From the NCBI GenBank assembly GCA_964640655.1, contig CAZXFT010000014.1, positions 1 through 64,000 on the forward strand: a stretch of 64,000 nucleotides of DNA, read 5' to 3'. This stretch comes from BJGO01 sp964640655 (GTDB lineage Bacteria; Bacteroidota; Bacteroidia; Chitinophagales; UBA10324). Below are positions 27,358-36,877 of the stretch, one piece after another. How positions within the stretch are numbered: the first letter of the stretch is position 1; each line of letters begins with the position of its first letter. The notes beneath the pieces are model-generated. The model did no database searches. It worked only from the letters and a program-made list of their open reading frames with translations, and had not been told where the DNA came from. The position numbers were made by a program, and so were the translations under genes.

Positions 27358-27412
27358 CAACAAACGTAACCTACCAGTGTTACGTAAATCTATACATAAA
27401 CCGAACGAAAGC

Positions 27413-30400
27413 ATGTTTTACAAAAAGTTATACTTCTTAGCTCTGCTTTTCATTCTATTTGGATTAAATGCAATAGCTCAGCCGTTGGCTGCGAATTTTA
27501 CATTTACATTCACTAATAGCACACAATGTGCACCTGCGATTATTGTGTTCAATAATACTACAACTGGTGGTGTCCAACCATACTCATTTGAGTGGACTTT
27601 TCAAGGTGGCAATCCCTCAACTTCAAGTTTACAAAACCCTACAGCTACATTCTTAACTTGTGGCAGCAAAACCGTTTCATTAAAAGTAACTGGTGCTAAT
27701 GGTCAAACAAATACTAAAACAGTTACCATTAATGTAGCCTGTAACCCTAATCCACAATTTATCGGTGGTCCTTCATTAAGTGGTTGCCCTCCCTTGACAG
27801 TCAATTTCACCAATCAATCAACAACAGGTGGTGGTGCAGGACCTATGACATATACATGGGATTTTTGTGACGGTGTAACTACAACAGCAACAAATCCATC
27901 GCATACATTTACATTACCGGGAAGCTATTGTGTAAAACTTCAGGCTGTCAATCAGTTTGGATGCTCATCTGATACTACCTACAGCAATTATGTTACTGTA
28001 ACCAATCCACCGATTGCCAATATTGTTGCCACCACCCCGGCGAGCGGTTGCGCAGCTCCATTAGTAGTTTCTTTCTCCGGAACGGGATCAACACCTTCCG
28101 GTGCTGTTACATATCAATGGTCTTTCCCAACTGGAAATCCAAGCAGTTCTGTTTCTGCTACACCTTCCGTTTCATTTCCATCAGGTAGTCATACGGTTAG
28201 CCTTACTGTTACCGATGGTAATGGCTGTACAAACACATTGACCTTGCCTAACTATGTTAACGTAGCAAACAACTCTGCTTCTTTTCAAACATCTACTAAT
28301 GCTACCTGTATTGGCAATACAGTCAGTTTTACAGCCGGTTCTGCAGTTGCTTACACTTGGAGTGTTACTCCCGGCAGTGGGTTTGTTAACATTACAGGAA
28401 ATCTAAATACATCTTCGCTTAACTTAGAATTTTCCACAGCCGGTACATACACCATAGCACTCAGTCTGGAATTTAATGGGGGATGTACTGCTGATGCAGA
28501 CACAACTGTTGTTGTGAATCCCATTCCATCAGCAAATTTTGGAATTCTCGGAAATGTTGCTACTTGTCAACCACCACAAACTATAACCATTTCACCATTA
28601 CCTCCTGCTGGAAATACTTACTCATGGTCGTTGCCTGGCTCCAACGTTCAATCTTCAACCAATCAGAATCCCGGGCCATTAACATATAATACTTGTGGGG
28701 TATATCCAATTACTCTTACTGTAACAAATGCATTTGGTTGTCAAGCAACAAATACTGTTAATAATGCCGTTAATATTAATTGCCCATTAGCCAATTTTGT
28801 TGCTCAGTTAACACCAGCCCAATTAGCCGGACAAATGTGCGTACCGGTAACAATCCCATTCAATGCTACAACCAGTACCGGAAACCCAACTCAATACATC
28901 TGGAATTGGAATTATGATCAAAACCCGAATGGGTGGCAACCACCAACCAATAACCCGATTACCAATTATACATTTAATCAACCTGGATGTTACACTATTG
29001 GATTAATCACCAATAATGCTCAGAACTGTAAGGATACACTCATCATTCCTAACCTTATTTGTGCAGGTACTCCACCACAAGCAAATTTTGTAGCAAATGA
29101 CACAACTCCTTGTATCAATGAACCGGTGATGTTTACAAACCTTTCAACACCCCTTGTAACTCCACCCAACCCTGTACCACCAGGTGTAACATATCTATGG
29201 AAGTTTGGTGATGGAGCGACGTCATCTGAACTCAGTCCCACACATGCATATTCCGATACAGGTTTTAAAGACATTACATTAATTATTTGCTGGTTCGGAT
29301 GCTGTGATACACTGATCAAACCCAAATATATTTACGTAGCTCCACCAAAGGCAGTAATAACTGTTAACCGACCTTGTGATGAACCGTATTGTGTGCAATT
29401 CTCGGGTATGAATAGTATTGGAGCCACTTCGTATGAGTGGACATTTTCAGGCGCTGCAACTCCTGCAACCTCAACCTTAGACTCTGTAAAAGTGTGTTGG
29501 CCACAAGTTAATGGTGGTCCATTTACGGCTAAACTTAAAGTAATCAATGGACCTTATGGTTGCAAGGACTCAACAACGGTCAGTGTTACATTGGTTAAAC
29601 CTGTTGCAGGTTTTCAGTTTAGCTCTACATCAGGTTGTAAGCCTTTTAAACCTACTATCTTATATCAAGGTAGCGGAATGTTTACAGTTCAATACTTTAT
29701 TTTTAACGGACCAAGTTGTACAGGGGCACCTGTTGCAACTATTAATGGCAATATGACATATCCTGCCGGTAACCCCAACACATATACTTTTAATAATGTG
29801 GGTGTTTATTCGGTTAGGCAAATTGTAACTAATATCATTGGTTGTAAAGATACTTTGGATAGAGACGCATACATTACCGTTTATGGACTTACTCCAAAGT
29901 TCACGCAAAGTGATTCATTAGGATGTGCTCCTAAAACTATTCAATTCACCAATCAGACTCAGCCTAATGCTATGAGCACCCCGACAGGGTATTTATGGGT
30001 ATTCGGTGATCCGGCTAGTGGAGCGAATAATACTTCTAATCTGATTAACCCTTCACACACTTATAACAATCAAGGAACCTACGATGTATGGTTAATAGCT
30101 TATGATGATCACGGTTGTTCTGATACATTAAAGAAACTTCAATTAATTCAATTAAATAAACCAACAGCTGATTTTATTTCACCAAACACAACACTTTGTA
30201 TCGACGAAGAAGCTTGTTTCACAAGCTTATCTGTTGGTACCAATCTTTCCTACTACTGGGATTTTGGCGACCCGCCTAGTGGGGCAAATAATAATTCAAA
30301 CCTTTTTAATCCATGTCACACATACAATACCACAGGATTATTCACTATTTTTTTAAGAGTTACTGATCAATTTGGTTGCCAAGACTCAATAACAAAACCT

Positions 30401-33400
30401 GCATATATTAGCGTAGGTGAACTTCAGGCAAGCATACAGCTAAGTGACTCATTTATTTCGTGCCCACCATTGCTTGTTAATTTTACTAATACTTCTTCAG
30501 GTGTTGACCCTAGTTCTACATTTCTGTGGAACTTCGGTGATGGTGTACAATCAATTTTACAAAATCCTTCGCACTTATATACTGAAGCCGGTCATTTCTC
30601 AATAGAATTTACAATAACCAATCAGTTTGGTTGTAATCAAACCTATATTTGCGACAGCTGCATATTTATAGGCGGACCTACAGCAATTGTAACAGCTGAC
30701 AACAATCAAGGTTGTGCTCCGCTACAGGTTTGTTTCACTGCAACAAATTCCAATTCAATCTCATACGTATGGAACACCGGAGTAATTGTTCAGGCTGATG
30801 ATGAAAACTATTGTTATACCTATACTGATGAAGGGATTTATCGTGCAGAAGTTTTCTTAACAGATAGCGCAGGATGCACTTATCCATACTTTATTGATTC
30901 AATCTATGTCACAAATAATACGGCAAAATTCGGTTTAACTCCTAATGATATTTGCGGTGAAGGAATAGTACAATTTAGTGATTCCAGTCAGGCTCTAACT
31001 CCAATTATTGCATGGCAGTGGGATTTTGGTGATCCGGCTAGTGGTGTTAACAACACGAGCAATATCATGAATCCTACTCACTATTATAGTACACCCGGCA
31101 CTTATTATATTTCTATGACCAGTACAGCTGCTGGAGGATGTGTCGACACATATATAGATAGTGTAATGGTTACTGACGCGCCAATAGCAGACTTTTATTA
31201 TACTTTAACATCGCTTTGTGAAGGTGTACCCATTCAATTTTATGATAGTACAACCAGTGTAAGCCCGATCGTATCATTTAACTGGAACTTTGGTGACCCG
31301 GGTAATCCACCTAACACTTCGAATCTTACAAATCCTCTGCATACTTACCCTGTTGAAGGAACTTATAACGTCAGACTTATTATTACGGCTGCAAATGGCT
31401 GTAGTGATACTATAATACAACCGATTACCATCAATCAAACACCACAGATATTCCTAACACCGAGTCAAAACATCTGTATTGGTGATTCAACAACTTTGCA
31501 ATTTGCTGGTGCAGGAACATATTCCTGGTCTCCTGCTGCAAGCCTAAATGATGCGACATTGCCCAATCCAACAGCTACACCGGTAACAAGTACTACATAC
31601 ACTCTAACCTACACAGATTCAAACGGTTGCAGTACCAGTGGCACAACTGTGGTGAATGTTAATGCACTGCCTGTGGCCAATGCAGGACCTGATCAAACAA
31701 CATACAGCGGTGCTAGTGTTACATTAAATGGTAATGGTGGTGTACAGTACTTTTGGTTGCCCTCGAACGAATTCGTAGATCCAGGTATCCAAAATCCAAA
31801 TGTCTCTCCAACAATAACTTCAACTTACACACTTGTCGTAACCAGTGTCAATGGTTGCACAGCAACAGACGAGGTTGTGGTATTTGTAACACCATGCCCA
31901 ACAGTTAACGCCGGAAACGACACCAGCATATGTATTGGTACAAGCGCAACGCTAACAGGCATAGCAAGCACTACAACTTACCAGTGGACTTCTATTCCGG
32001 CAGGTATAAATTCTGCTAATATTAGCATCACCGTTACCCCGGTTGCTGTAACAACATATGTTTTCACCGTAACAGATGTTACTAATGGATGTGTCAAAAT
32101 AGATTCAGTAGTCGTAAGTTTATATCAACCTTTTATAGCCAGTGCCGGGAATGATGTGGAGATATGTACAGGTTCATCAACAACCTTACAGGCGAGTGGT
32201 TCGACTGTTTATAATTGGTCACCTTCTACTAATTTATCCGATCCAGACATAGCAAACCCTGTTGCAACACCAACAGCAACGACCACATACACCGTAACTG
32301 TTAGTGATGGTGTGTGTAATACTTTAACAGATCAGATTATTGTAACTGTAAACCCATTACCAATCGCAACTGCTGGGAATGACACCAGTATTTGCATAAA
32401 CGATAATGCACAATTACAGGCTGGCGGAGGTATAGAATATTCTTGGTCACCTAACACAGATATTACAAACCCTAATTCGGCAACACCGGTTGTAAATCCT
32501 ACTGTACAAACAACATATACTGTAACAGTCACAGATGTTAATGGTTGCGAGAATATGGATGACATAGTCATATCTATTTTCCAATTGCCAATTGTCACTG
32601 CGGGTGATGATGTGGCCATTTGTATTAATGATTCTGTTCAGTTATCAGGTAATGGAGGTGTCGTATATAATTGGTCACCACAGAATACCGTAGATAATTT
32701 TATCTCACAAAATCCTATTGCCTCTCCTACAATTACTACAACCTATACATTAACTGCGACCGATGCCAATACCTGCTCCAACACTGATCAGGTAGTTGTA
32801 ACGGTTAACCCACTTCCTAATGCTGACGCAGGAAATAATCAAACGATCTGTTCACAAACCGCGGCCTATTTAACAGCTACTGGTGGTGTTCAATATAGTT
32901 GGTCTCCTGTTGGTGTGATAGGTAATCCAACTCAGCAAGGTACAATTGCATACCCACTAACTCCTCAGTACTTCTATGTTTTGGTAACAGATTTTAATGG
33001 GTGTAAAAAAACCGATAGTGTCTATATCAATATCTTGTTTCCGTTTGATGTTGAATTTCCAACAGATACGTGTATCTGTTTAGGTAGCTCTATGGTGTTA
33101 ACAATTAACGACACCTCAAGCATTCAACATTATTACAACTGGACTCCTCCTCTAGGGGTAATTGGCGCAACTGATAGTGCAAGTATAACTGCCTCTCCAT
33201 ATAGTGATGTTACCTATACAGCCATTGTTAGTGATGGCCAATGTTATGCCGACACAGGCGAAATTAATCTGTGCGTAAATCCCATACCTACAGTCGATGC
33301 AGGACCTAACCAACAAATGTTGTTAGGTGAAAGCATTCAATTATCTGCTGATGGAACAGGTCAGTTTACATGGTCACCTGACTCATCATTGTCTTGTGTC

Positions 33401-33793
33401 AACTGCCAAGAGCCATCTGCAAGTCCATTGCAAACTATTCAATATACTGTAACTATAGTTGATACAAACGGCTGTACGAATAATGATTCCATGATGGTAT
33501 ATGTGATATGTTCTGATCAGGTTATTTATATACCAAATGCCTTTACTCCGGATGGTGATGAAGTTAATCCTGAGTTTAAGATATACGGAACAGGTATCAA
33601 AGAACTTATTTTCTTGCGCATATATAATCGTTGGGGTGAGAAAGTTTTTGAGACTGCCGACTTAAGTAAAGGCTGGGATGGCACACATCGTGGTAAACTG
33701 CAGGAACCTGGAGTTTATGTTTACTACATGGAAGCTATTTGTTCCACAGGACAAACTATTGCAAAGCAAGGTAACATCAGCCTACTTCGATAA
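27413..33793 (+). CDS. Giant PKD-repeat adhesin with T9SS type B (CHU_C) sorting domain
   Basis: A 2126-aa surface protein from the ATG at 27413 (MFYKKLYFLALLFILFGL signal peptide, cleaved after IAQ); a GTG at 27377 is a poorer start. The first roughly 1320 residues hold a series of PKD domains recognised by WDFGD or WNFGD with NPxHxY and GxYxV (for example near 30020, 30260, 30530, 31020 and 31290). Residues of about 1350-2030 are tandem Ig-like units of roughly 80 aa with 'AGNDxxICxG...LxAxGG..YxWSP...NP..TPxxTTTYTVTVTD'. The last 85 residues begin IPNAFTPDGDEVNPEFKIYG and include IYNRWGEKVFE, the gliding-motility-associated type B signal. It is probably an adhesin or surface filament exported with the upstream PorP/SprF. 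Confidence 0.94.
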   Translation: MFYKKLYFLALLFILFGLNAIAQPLAANFTFTFTNSTQCAPAIIVFNNTTTGGVQPYSFEWTFQGGNPSTSSLQNPTATFLTCGSKTVSLKVTGANGQTNTKTVTINVACNPNPQFIGGPSLSGCPPLTVNFTNQSTTGGGAGPMTYTWDFCDGVTTTATNPSHTFTLPGSYCVKLQAVNQFGCSSDTTYSNYVTVTNPPIANIVATTPASGCAAPLVVSFSGTGSTPSGAVTYQWSFPTGNPSSSVSATPSVSFPSGSHTVSLTVTDGNGCTNTLTLPNYVNVANNSASFQTSTNATCIGNTVSFTAGSAVAYTWSVTPGSGFVNITGNLNTSSLNLEFSTAGTYTIALSLEFNGGCTADADTTVVVNPIPSANFGILGNVATCQPPQTITISPLPPAGNTYSWSLPGSNVQSSTNQNPGPLTYNTCGVYPITLTVTNAFGCQATNTVNNAVNINCPLANFVAQLTPAQLAGQMCVPVTIPFNATTSTGNPTQYIWNWNYDQNPNGWQPPTNNPITNYTFNQPGCYTIGLITNNAQNCKDTLIIPNLICAGTPPQANFVANDTTPCINEPVMFTNLSTPLVTPPNPVPPGVTYLWKFGDGATSSELSPTHAYSDTGFKDITLIICWFGCCDTLIKPKYIYVAPPKAVITVNRPCDEPYCVQFSGMNSIGATSYEWTFSGAATPATSTLDSVKVCWPQVNGGPFTAKLKVINGPYGCKDSTTVSVTLVKPVAGFQFSSTSGCKPFKPTILYQGSGMFTVQYFIFNGPSCTGAPVATINGNMTYPAGNPNTYTFNNVGVYSVRQIVTNIIGCKDTLDRDAYITVYGLTPKFTQSDSLGCAPKTIQFTNQTQPNAMSTPTGYLWVFGDPASGANNTSNLINPSHTYNNQGTYDVWLIAYDDHGCSDTLKKLQLIQLNKPTADFISPNTTLCIDEEACFTSLSVGTNLSYYWDFGDPPSGANNNSNLFNPCHTYNTTGLFTIFLRVTDQFGCQDSITKPAYISVGELQASIQLSDSFISCPPLLVNFTNTSSGVDPSSTFLWNFGDGVQSILQNPSHLYTEAGHFSIEFTITNQFGCNQTYICDSCIFIGGPTAIVTADNNQGCAPLQVCFTATNSNSISYVWNTGVIVQADDENYCYTYTDEGIYRAEVFLTDSAGCTYPYFIDSIYVTNNTAKFGLTPNDICGEGIVQFSDSSQALTPIIAWQWDFGDPASGVNNTSNIMNPTHYYSTPGTYYISMTSTAAGGCVDTYIDSVMVTDAPIADFYYTLTSLCEGVPIQFYDSTTSVSPIVSFNWNFGDPGNPPNTSNLTNPLHTYPVEGTYNVRLIITAANGCSDTIIQPITINQTPQIFLTPSQNICIGDSTTLQFAGAGTYSWSPAASLNDATLPNPTATPVTSTTYTLTYTDSNGCSTSGTTVVNVNALPVANAGPDQTTYSGASVTLNGNGGVQYFWLPSNEFVDPGIQNPNVSPTITSTYTLVVTSVNGCTATDEVVVFVTPCPTVNAGNDTSICIGTSATLTGIASTTTYQWTSIPAGINSANISITVTPVAVTTYVFTVTDVTNGCVKIDSVVVSLYQPFIASAGNDVEICTGSSTTLQASGSTVYNWSPSTNLSDPDIANPVATPTATTTYTVTVSDGVCNTLTDQIIVTVNPLPIATAGNDTSICINDNAQLQAGGGIEYSWSPNTDITNPNSATPVVNPTVQTTYTVTVTDVNGCENMDDIVISIFQLPIVTAGDDVAICINDSVQLSGNGGVVYNWSPQNTVDNFISQNPIASPTITTTYTLTATDANTCSNTDQVVVTVNPLPNADAGNNQTICSQTAAYLTATGGVQYSWSPVGVIGNPTQQGTIAYPLTPQYFYVLVTDFNGCKKTDSVYINILFPFDVEFPTDTCICLGSSMVLTINDTSSIQHYYNWTPPLGVIGATDSASITASPYSDVTYTAIVSDGQCYADTGEINLCVNPIPTVDAGPNQQMLLGESIQLSADGTGQFTWSPDSSLSCVNCQEPSASPLQTIQYTVTIVDTNGCTNNDSMMVYVICSDQVIYIPNAFTPDGDEVNPEFKIYGTGIKELIFLRIYNRWGEKVFETADLSKGWDGTHRGKLQEPGVYVYYMEAICSTGQTIAKQGNISLLR

Positions 33794-33816
33794 TTTTATC
33801 TGAGCTTAAATTTTTC

Positions 33817-33846
33817 TTGTTTTATTCAAATTGGGGATTACATTTG
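33817..33846 (+). promoter_or_regulatory. Bacteroidota-type promoter of tRNA-Val
   Basis: TTG (33817-33819), exactly 19 nt, then TACATTTG (33839-33846), 15 nt before the mature tRNA 5' end at 33862. This is the best match in the window to the TTG-N19-TAnnTTTG consensus. Confidence 0.75.
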
Positions 33847-33861
33847 CAGTCCCCAAAAAAC

Positions 33862-33939
33862 GGGAGCATAGCTCAGCTGGTTTAGAGCATCTGCCTTACA
33901 AGCAGAGGGTCACAGGTTCGACTCCTGTTGCTCCCACCA
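33862..33939 (+). tRNA. tRNA-Val (anticodon TAC), CCA encoded
   Basis: The acceptor GGGAGCA pairs with TGCTCCC. The anticodon stem TCTGC/GCAGA encloses the loop CTTACAA, giving TAC (valine). The T arm has GGTTCGACTCC. Unlike the other two tRNAs here, the 3' CCA (33937-33939) is in the DNA. A strong terminator follows within 10 nt. Confidence 0.95.
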
Positions 33940-33947
33940 TCTTCAAA

Positions 33948-33976
33948 AGCCCAACAACTATTGTTGGGCTTTTTTA
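33948..33976 (+). terminator. Intrinsic terminator of tRNA-Val
   Basis: AGCCCAACAA (33948-33957) and TTGTTGGGCT (33961-33970) form a perfect 10-bp stem with a 3-nt loop, followed by a T-run. Confidence 0.92.
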
Positions 33977-34114
33977 TTACAATTATTTTTCTGGTTCCTC
34001 TCAAGAAGAAGTAATAGCAGAAGTTATCAGACATAACACTGTAATATTCAACCGCTTCAGTTGTTGCGATTAATAAAAAATTCCTACAATGCTGAGTTCT
34101 CAATAATTCTATAA

Positions 34115-34144
34115 ATAAAAAACGAGGTCTTATGGACCTCGTTT
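34115..34144 (-). terminator. Intrinsic terminator of tRNA-Ser
   Basis: AAACGAGGTC (34120-34129) and GACCTCGTTT (34135-34144) form a perfect 10-bp stem with a 5-nt loop. On the minus strand it is followed by T-rich sequence and lies 19 nt past the tRNA-Ser 3' end. Confidence 0.88.
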
Positions 34145-34162
34145 AGTTTGCTGAGCGTGACG

Positions 34163-34247
34163 CGGAGAGAGAGGGATTCGAACCCCCGGTACCTTTCGGT
34201 ACAACGGTTTTCAAGACCGCCGCTTTAAACCGCTCAGCCATCTCTCC
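34163..34247 (-). tRNA. tRNA-Ser (anticodon TGA)
   Basis: On the minus strand the acceptor GGAGAGA pairs with TCTCTCC and the discriminator is G, as in serine tRNAs. The anticodon loop CTTGAAA gives TGA. A long variable arm (GTACCGAAAGGTAC) makes the gene 85 nt long. CCA is not encoded. Confidence 0.95.
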
Positions 34248-34252
34248 GCGCG

Positions 34253-34260
34253 CAAAAGTA
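34253..34260 (-). promoter_or_regulatory. Bacteroidota -7 box for tRNA-Ser
   Basis: The minus strand reads TACTTTTG (TAnnTTTG) just before the tRNA 5' end, with TTT in place of TTG 19 nt further upstream. Confidence 0.5.
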
Positions 34261-34289
34261 ATGTTTGAATTGAAACGAAAAATATTTTT

Positions 34290-35102
34290 TTAAAATTCTT
34301 TCCCGAATGCCCAACGAATAAAACGCGGCATTGCTAAACGCCATGTTTCCTGATTATGCCTTCCACGTTTCATTTCATAGTAGGAAACATCGCGATAAGG
34401 TCTGTATCCTTTTTTGACTAACTCAGATATTAAATCAATGGTATCATCAACGGAATCTATAATGCCGTTGTGGTTGCGATCGGCTCGTTCGTCTAGCAAT
34501 CCTGTCTGAAACCAGAATCGCAACCCTTTCTTATAATGACCGTCTCGGATCACCTGGTGCATAATTCTGTCATCATCGGTATAACCATCATCATAGGCAA
34601 CACTTCTCCACCATAGTGAACCACTGAAAACCCCAACCTGCTTAAAACAAGAACGATGCTGCCAGATAATATCCAAAGCACTTAAACCACCAAGGCTGTA
34701 TCCGGCTATGGTATTATGTGTGTGCTTCAAATTAACAGGATAGTGATCTTGAAGAAAAGGCATCAACTCGCGCAGAATAAAGTGAGCGTATTTTTCAGCA
34801 TAAGAACCTCGTTTCAGGTAATCCGGATGCTTGCTTACACCATACTCTTTCATACGATCACCTGCACGCACACCAATGATTATAGCCGGCATAATTAATT
34901 TGCGACTGTATAATTCCTGAAATGTTTCTTTGACACGAACTGCTTTAGAATCTTGTCCGTCGTTCAGTAAAAGAATAGGTAAATCTTCATGGCGGTTGTA
35001 CTGGTGGGGAGCAATGACATCAACATCAACACGACGTTTCAGAATAGGTGAATGCTGATCTCTGATTTTATGAATGATGTATGATTGATGACCGGGACTC
35101 AT
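34290..35102 (-). CDS. Alpha/beta-hydrolase esterase (enterochelin-esterase/Esterase D type)
   Basis: A 270-aa putative esterase of the PF00756 type. The oxyanion/early strand region is LPILLLNDGQDSKAVR, the nucleophile elbow is AGYSLGGLSALDI (about 143-155), and a late segment contains GRHNQETWR, with the probable catalytic His. It has no signal peptide, so it is probably cytoplasmic. Relatives hydrolyse ferric-enterobactin or S-formylglutathione, or act as feruloyl esterases; the substrate here is unknown. It stands alone on the minus strand. Confidence 0.85.
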   Translation of the reverse strand: MSPGHQSYIIHKIRDQHSPILKRRVDVDVIAPHQYNRHEDLPILLLNDGQDSKAVRVKETFQELYSRKLIMPAIIIGVRAGDRMKEYGVSKHPDYLKRGSYAEKYAHFILRELMPFLQDHYPVNLKHTHNTIAGYSLGGLSALDIIWQHRSCFKQVGVFSGSLWWRSVAYDDGYTDDDRIMHQVIRDGHYKKGLRFWFQTGLLDERADRNHNGIIDSVDDTIDLISELVKKGYRPYRDVSYYEMKRGRHNQETWRLAMPRFIRWAFGKEF

Positions 35103-35192
35103 AAATTTTCACGGTAAATATGATTTTACTTTCCTGAAAATTAGTACCACTTGCAAACACATATAAAAAAATATGCGTTATACCATGTACAA

Positions 35193-36437
35193 TTAAAAGT
35201 AAGAGGAAAAGCCCAGGTTGAACCCTGCTGTCTTTGATGCCGGGTTTCCTAACAAGTTTGTGAATGACAAATACCGATAGTTTAACCTTATGACTGTTTG
35301 AGAATTGGGTTTGAACGAAATACAGGGAACGATGCTAAAGAGCTCGTCATAGATTTTAGTTTCAGACTCATCGAATGTACCCATATTCCAGTCAACGTAT
35401 TCAAAACGTACAGCAAGATTAATAACAGCCTGATTCCAGCCCAGCATAGGTTTTTGAACGATGGTCTGAATCACATCAATAAATCCTCCTTGCTGTTTAT
35501 TACCATATTGCTGTATATATGTTTCAGGAACCTGAACATATATGCGCGAAAATTCCCCTACAATGCTTGTGTTGGTTTTATTTATTGTGGTGTTGTAATC
35601 AATTGCAAATACATCTAACCGTCTTTTAGTGTCTATGACCAACCCATCCTGCATGGTTCTGTTATAAGTTCCTCCCATATAGGATAAACCCACTTCACCA
35701 AAATTTCTATGGCGTACTGCTACTTTAGTTGTAATCAACGGCACACCACTTTCTATTCTAGAATATCTTGTATTGCTTTCTTTAGCAGCAGGTAAAAATG
35801 TTTTACCTGCCTCGTTATCAATGATTGAGTTGTCAAATCCACCTGTAGCATAAAGCTCATAACCTATCATCCATTTATTTTGATAATGTTTTCCATAAAT
35901 ACCAATTCCGGAATTGCTAAATGTTGCGGGTAGTAATTGAGTTGCGGATATAGGTCTGTCGGTAAATTCCCATCGTGGTCCGTCGTGATTTTGGTTGAAT
36001 GCGCCGATAGGATTTAGTATGATACCGCTTCTTACATTAAAGAGTGGATGCAGCTCGATATCCAATGCAGCAAATTCAATATTTATCTCCAAACCTTCAT
36101 CTTCATCGTCATTATGTTCGTATTCTATCTCGCTTAAAAACTTAACACGTTTAGAAATGCTTGAGGCCATAAATATGCTGAGTCTTCTGAATTGAAACTG
36201 ATGCCCTTCACTTACACCATCTGTTCCCAAATGTTGCCAGTTTGATTCCACATATCCACCCAGGGATACTGGAGACTTATAAACATTCATAAAAGGACGG
36301 TTGTATACGGCATCCATATTGAGTTTTTGTTTGATGCTGTCTTTTACAGGGTTATGTATAAATAAGGAATCCGGATGCTGAGCAAATAATTTATTCAGAC
36401 TAAAAAGAAATGTGAATACGATACAGAGGTATTTCAT
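35193..36437 (-). CDS. Outer-membrane porin-like protein of a redox operon
   Basis: A 414-aa exported barrel protein with a signal peptide ending LFAQ. LGGYVESNWQHLGTDG, QFRRLSIFMASSISKRVKFLSEIEYEH and many alternating strands to the terminal GFNLGFSSYF (C-terminal Phe) resemble the phosphate-selective porin O/P group. Its ATG overlaps the stop of the Rieske gene by 4 bp, so a functional link with the Rieske and di-heme proteins upstream is likely. The solute is unknown. Confidence 0.82.
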   Translation of the reverse strand: MKYLCIVFTFLFSLNKLFAQHPDSLFIHNPVKDSIKQKLNMDAVYNRPFMNVYKSPVSLGGYVESNWQHLGTDGVSEGHQFQFRRLSIFMASSISKRVKFLSEIEYEHNDDEDEGLEINIEFAALDIELHPLFNVRSGIILNPIGAFNQNHDGPRWEFTDRPISATQLLPATFSNSGIGIYGKHYQNKWMIGYELYATGGFDNSIIDNEAGKTFLPAAKESNTRYSRIESGVPLITTKVAVRHRNFGEVGLSYMGGTYNRTMQDGLVIDTKRRLDVFAIDYNTTINKTNTSIVGEFSRIYVQVPETYIQQYGNKQQGGFIDVIQTIVQKPMLGWNQAVINLAVRFEYVDWNMGTFDESETKIYDELFSIVPCISFKPNSQTVIRLNYRYLSFTNLLGNPASKTAGFNLGFSSYF

Positions 36438-36874
36438 GCGAGCGATATAATGATTTTATCGTTTTCAATATTGAGAGGTAAGAAGCGTAAGTCTTTATCG
36501 GCAGGAGGTGAGAGAACGTGGCCCTGGTTATCGAATTCACTGCCGTGAGCAGGGCAGGTCAGTTTATCTCCGAACACTTGCAGTTCAACTCCCTGATGCG
36601 TACATCGCATTAACAATGCATTGTAAGAACTATCATTAAGGCGAAACACACATACCGGGTAACGTAGTTTTTCATTGTTCACAACAATTGTTTTCCGGTA
36701 ATGAGTCTGATTATTTTTTACATATTCAAATGAATCGAGTGGTAAGATGATTTGTTTGTTCTCAATAATTGCATTTACTGTTTTAGAATGACTACATGAT
36801 TGCATCAATGCAGACAAGCTACTGATACCTAAACAGGTTAATGTACATTGTTTAATAAAATCTTTACGGTGCAA
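36434..36874 (-). CDS. Rieske [2Fe-2S] domain protein, exported
   Basis: A 146-aa protein. C91-T-H93 and C107-P-A-H110 are the two Rieske cluster half-motifs (CTHQGVEL and CPAHGSEF). The N-terminus MHRKDFIKQCTLTCLGISSLSALMQ, then SC, looks like an export signal, possibly with a lipobox. Translation appears to start at a TTG at 36874, since no ATG occurs before the signal region is lost. It lies 3 nt after the di-heme gene and overlaps the porin gene. An electron-transfer role at the envelope is inferred; it lacks cytochrome b partners, so it is not a bc1-type subunit by context. Confidence 0.88.
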   Translation of the reverse strand: MHRKDFIKQCTLTCLGISSLSALMQSCSHSKTVNAIIENKQIILPLDSFEYVKNNQTHYRKTIVVNNEKLRYPVCVFRLNDSSYNALLMRCTHQGVELQVFGDKLTCPAHGSEFDNQGHVLSPPADKDLRFLPLNIENDKIIISLA

Positions 36875-36877
36875 GAA

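Noticed and set aside
29020..29908. Several minus-strand open frames in the giant adhesin gene
   Set aside because: They follow from the low stop-codon density opposite Thr/Asn/Pro-rich PKD repeats and have no start context or family.
33831..34103. Short open frames covering tRNA-Val
   Set aside because: They run through the tRNA gene and its terminator and are not genes.
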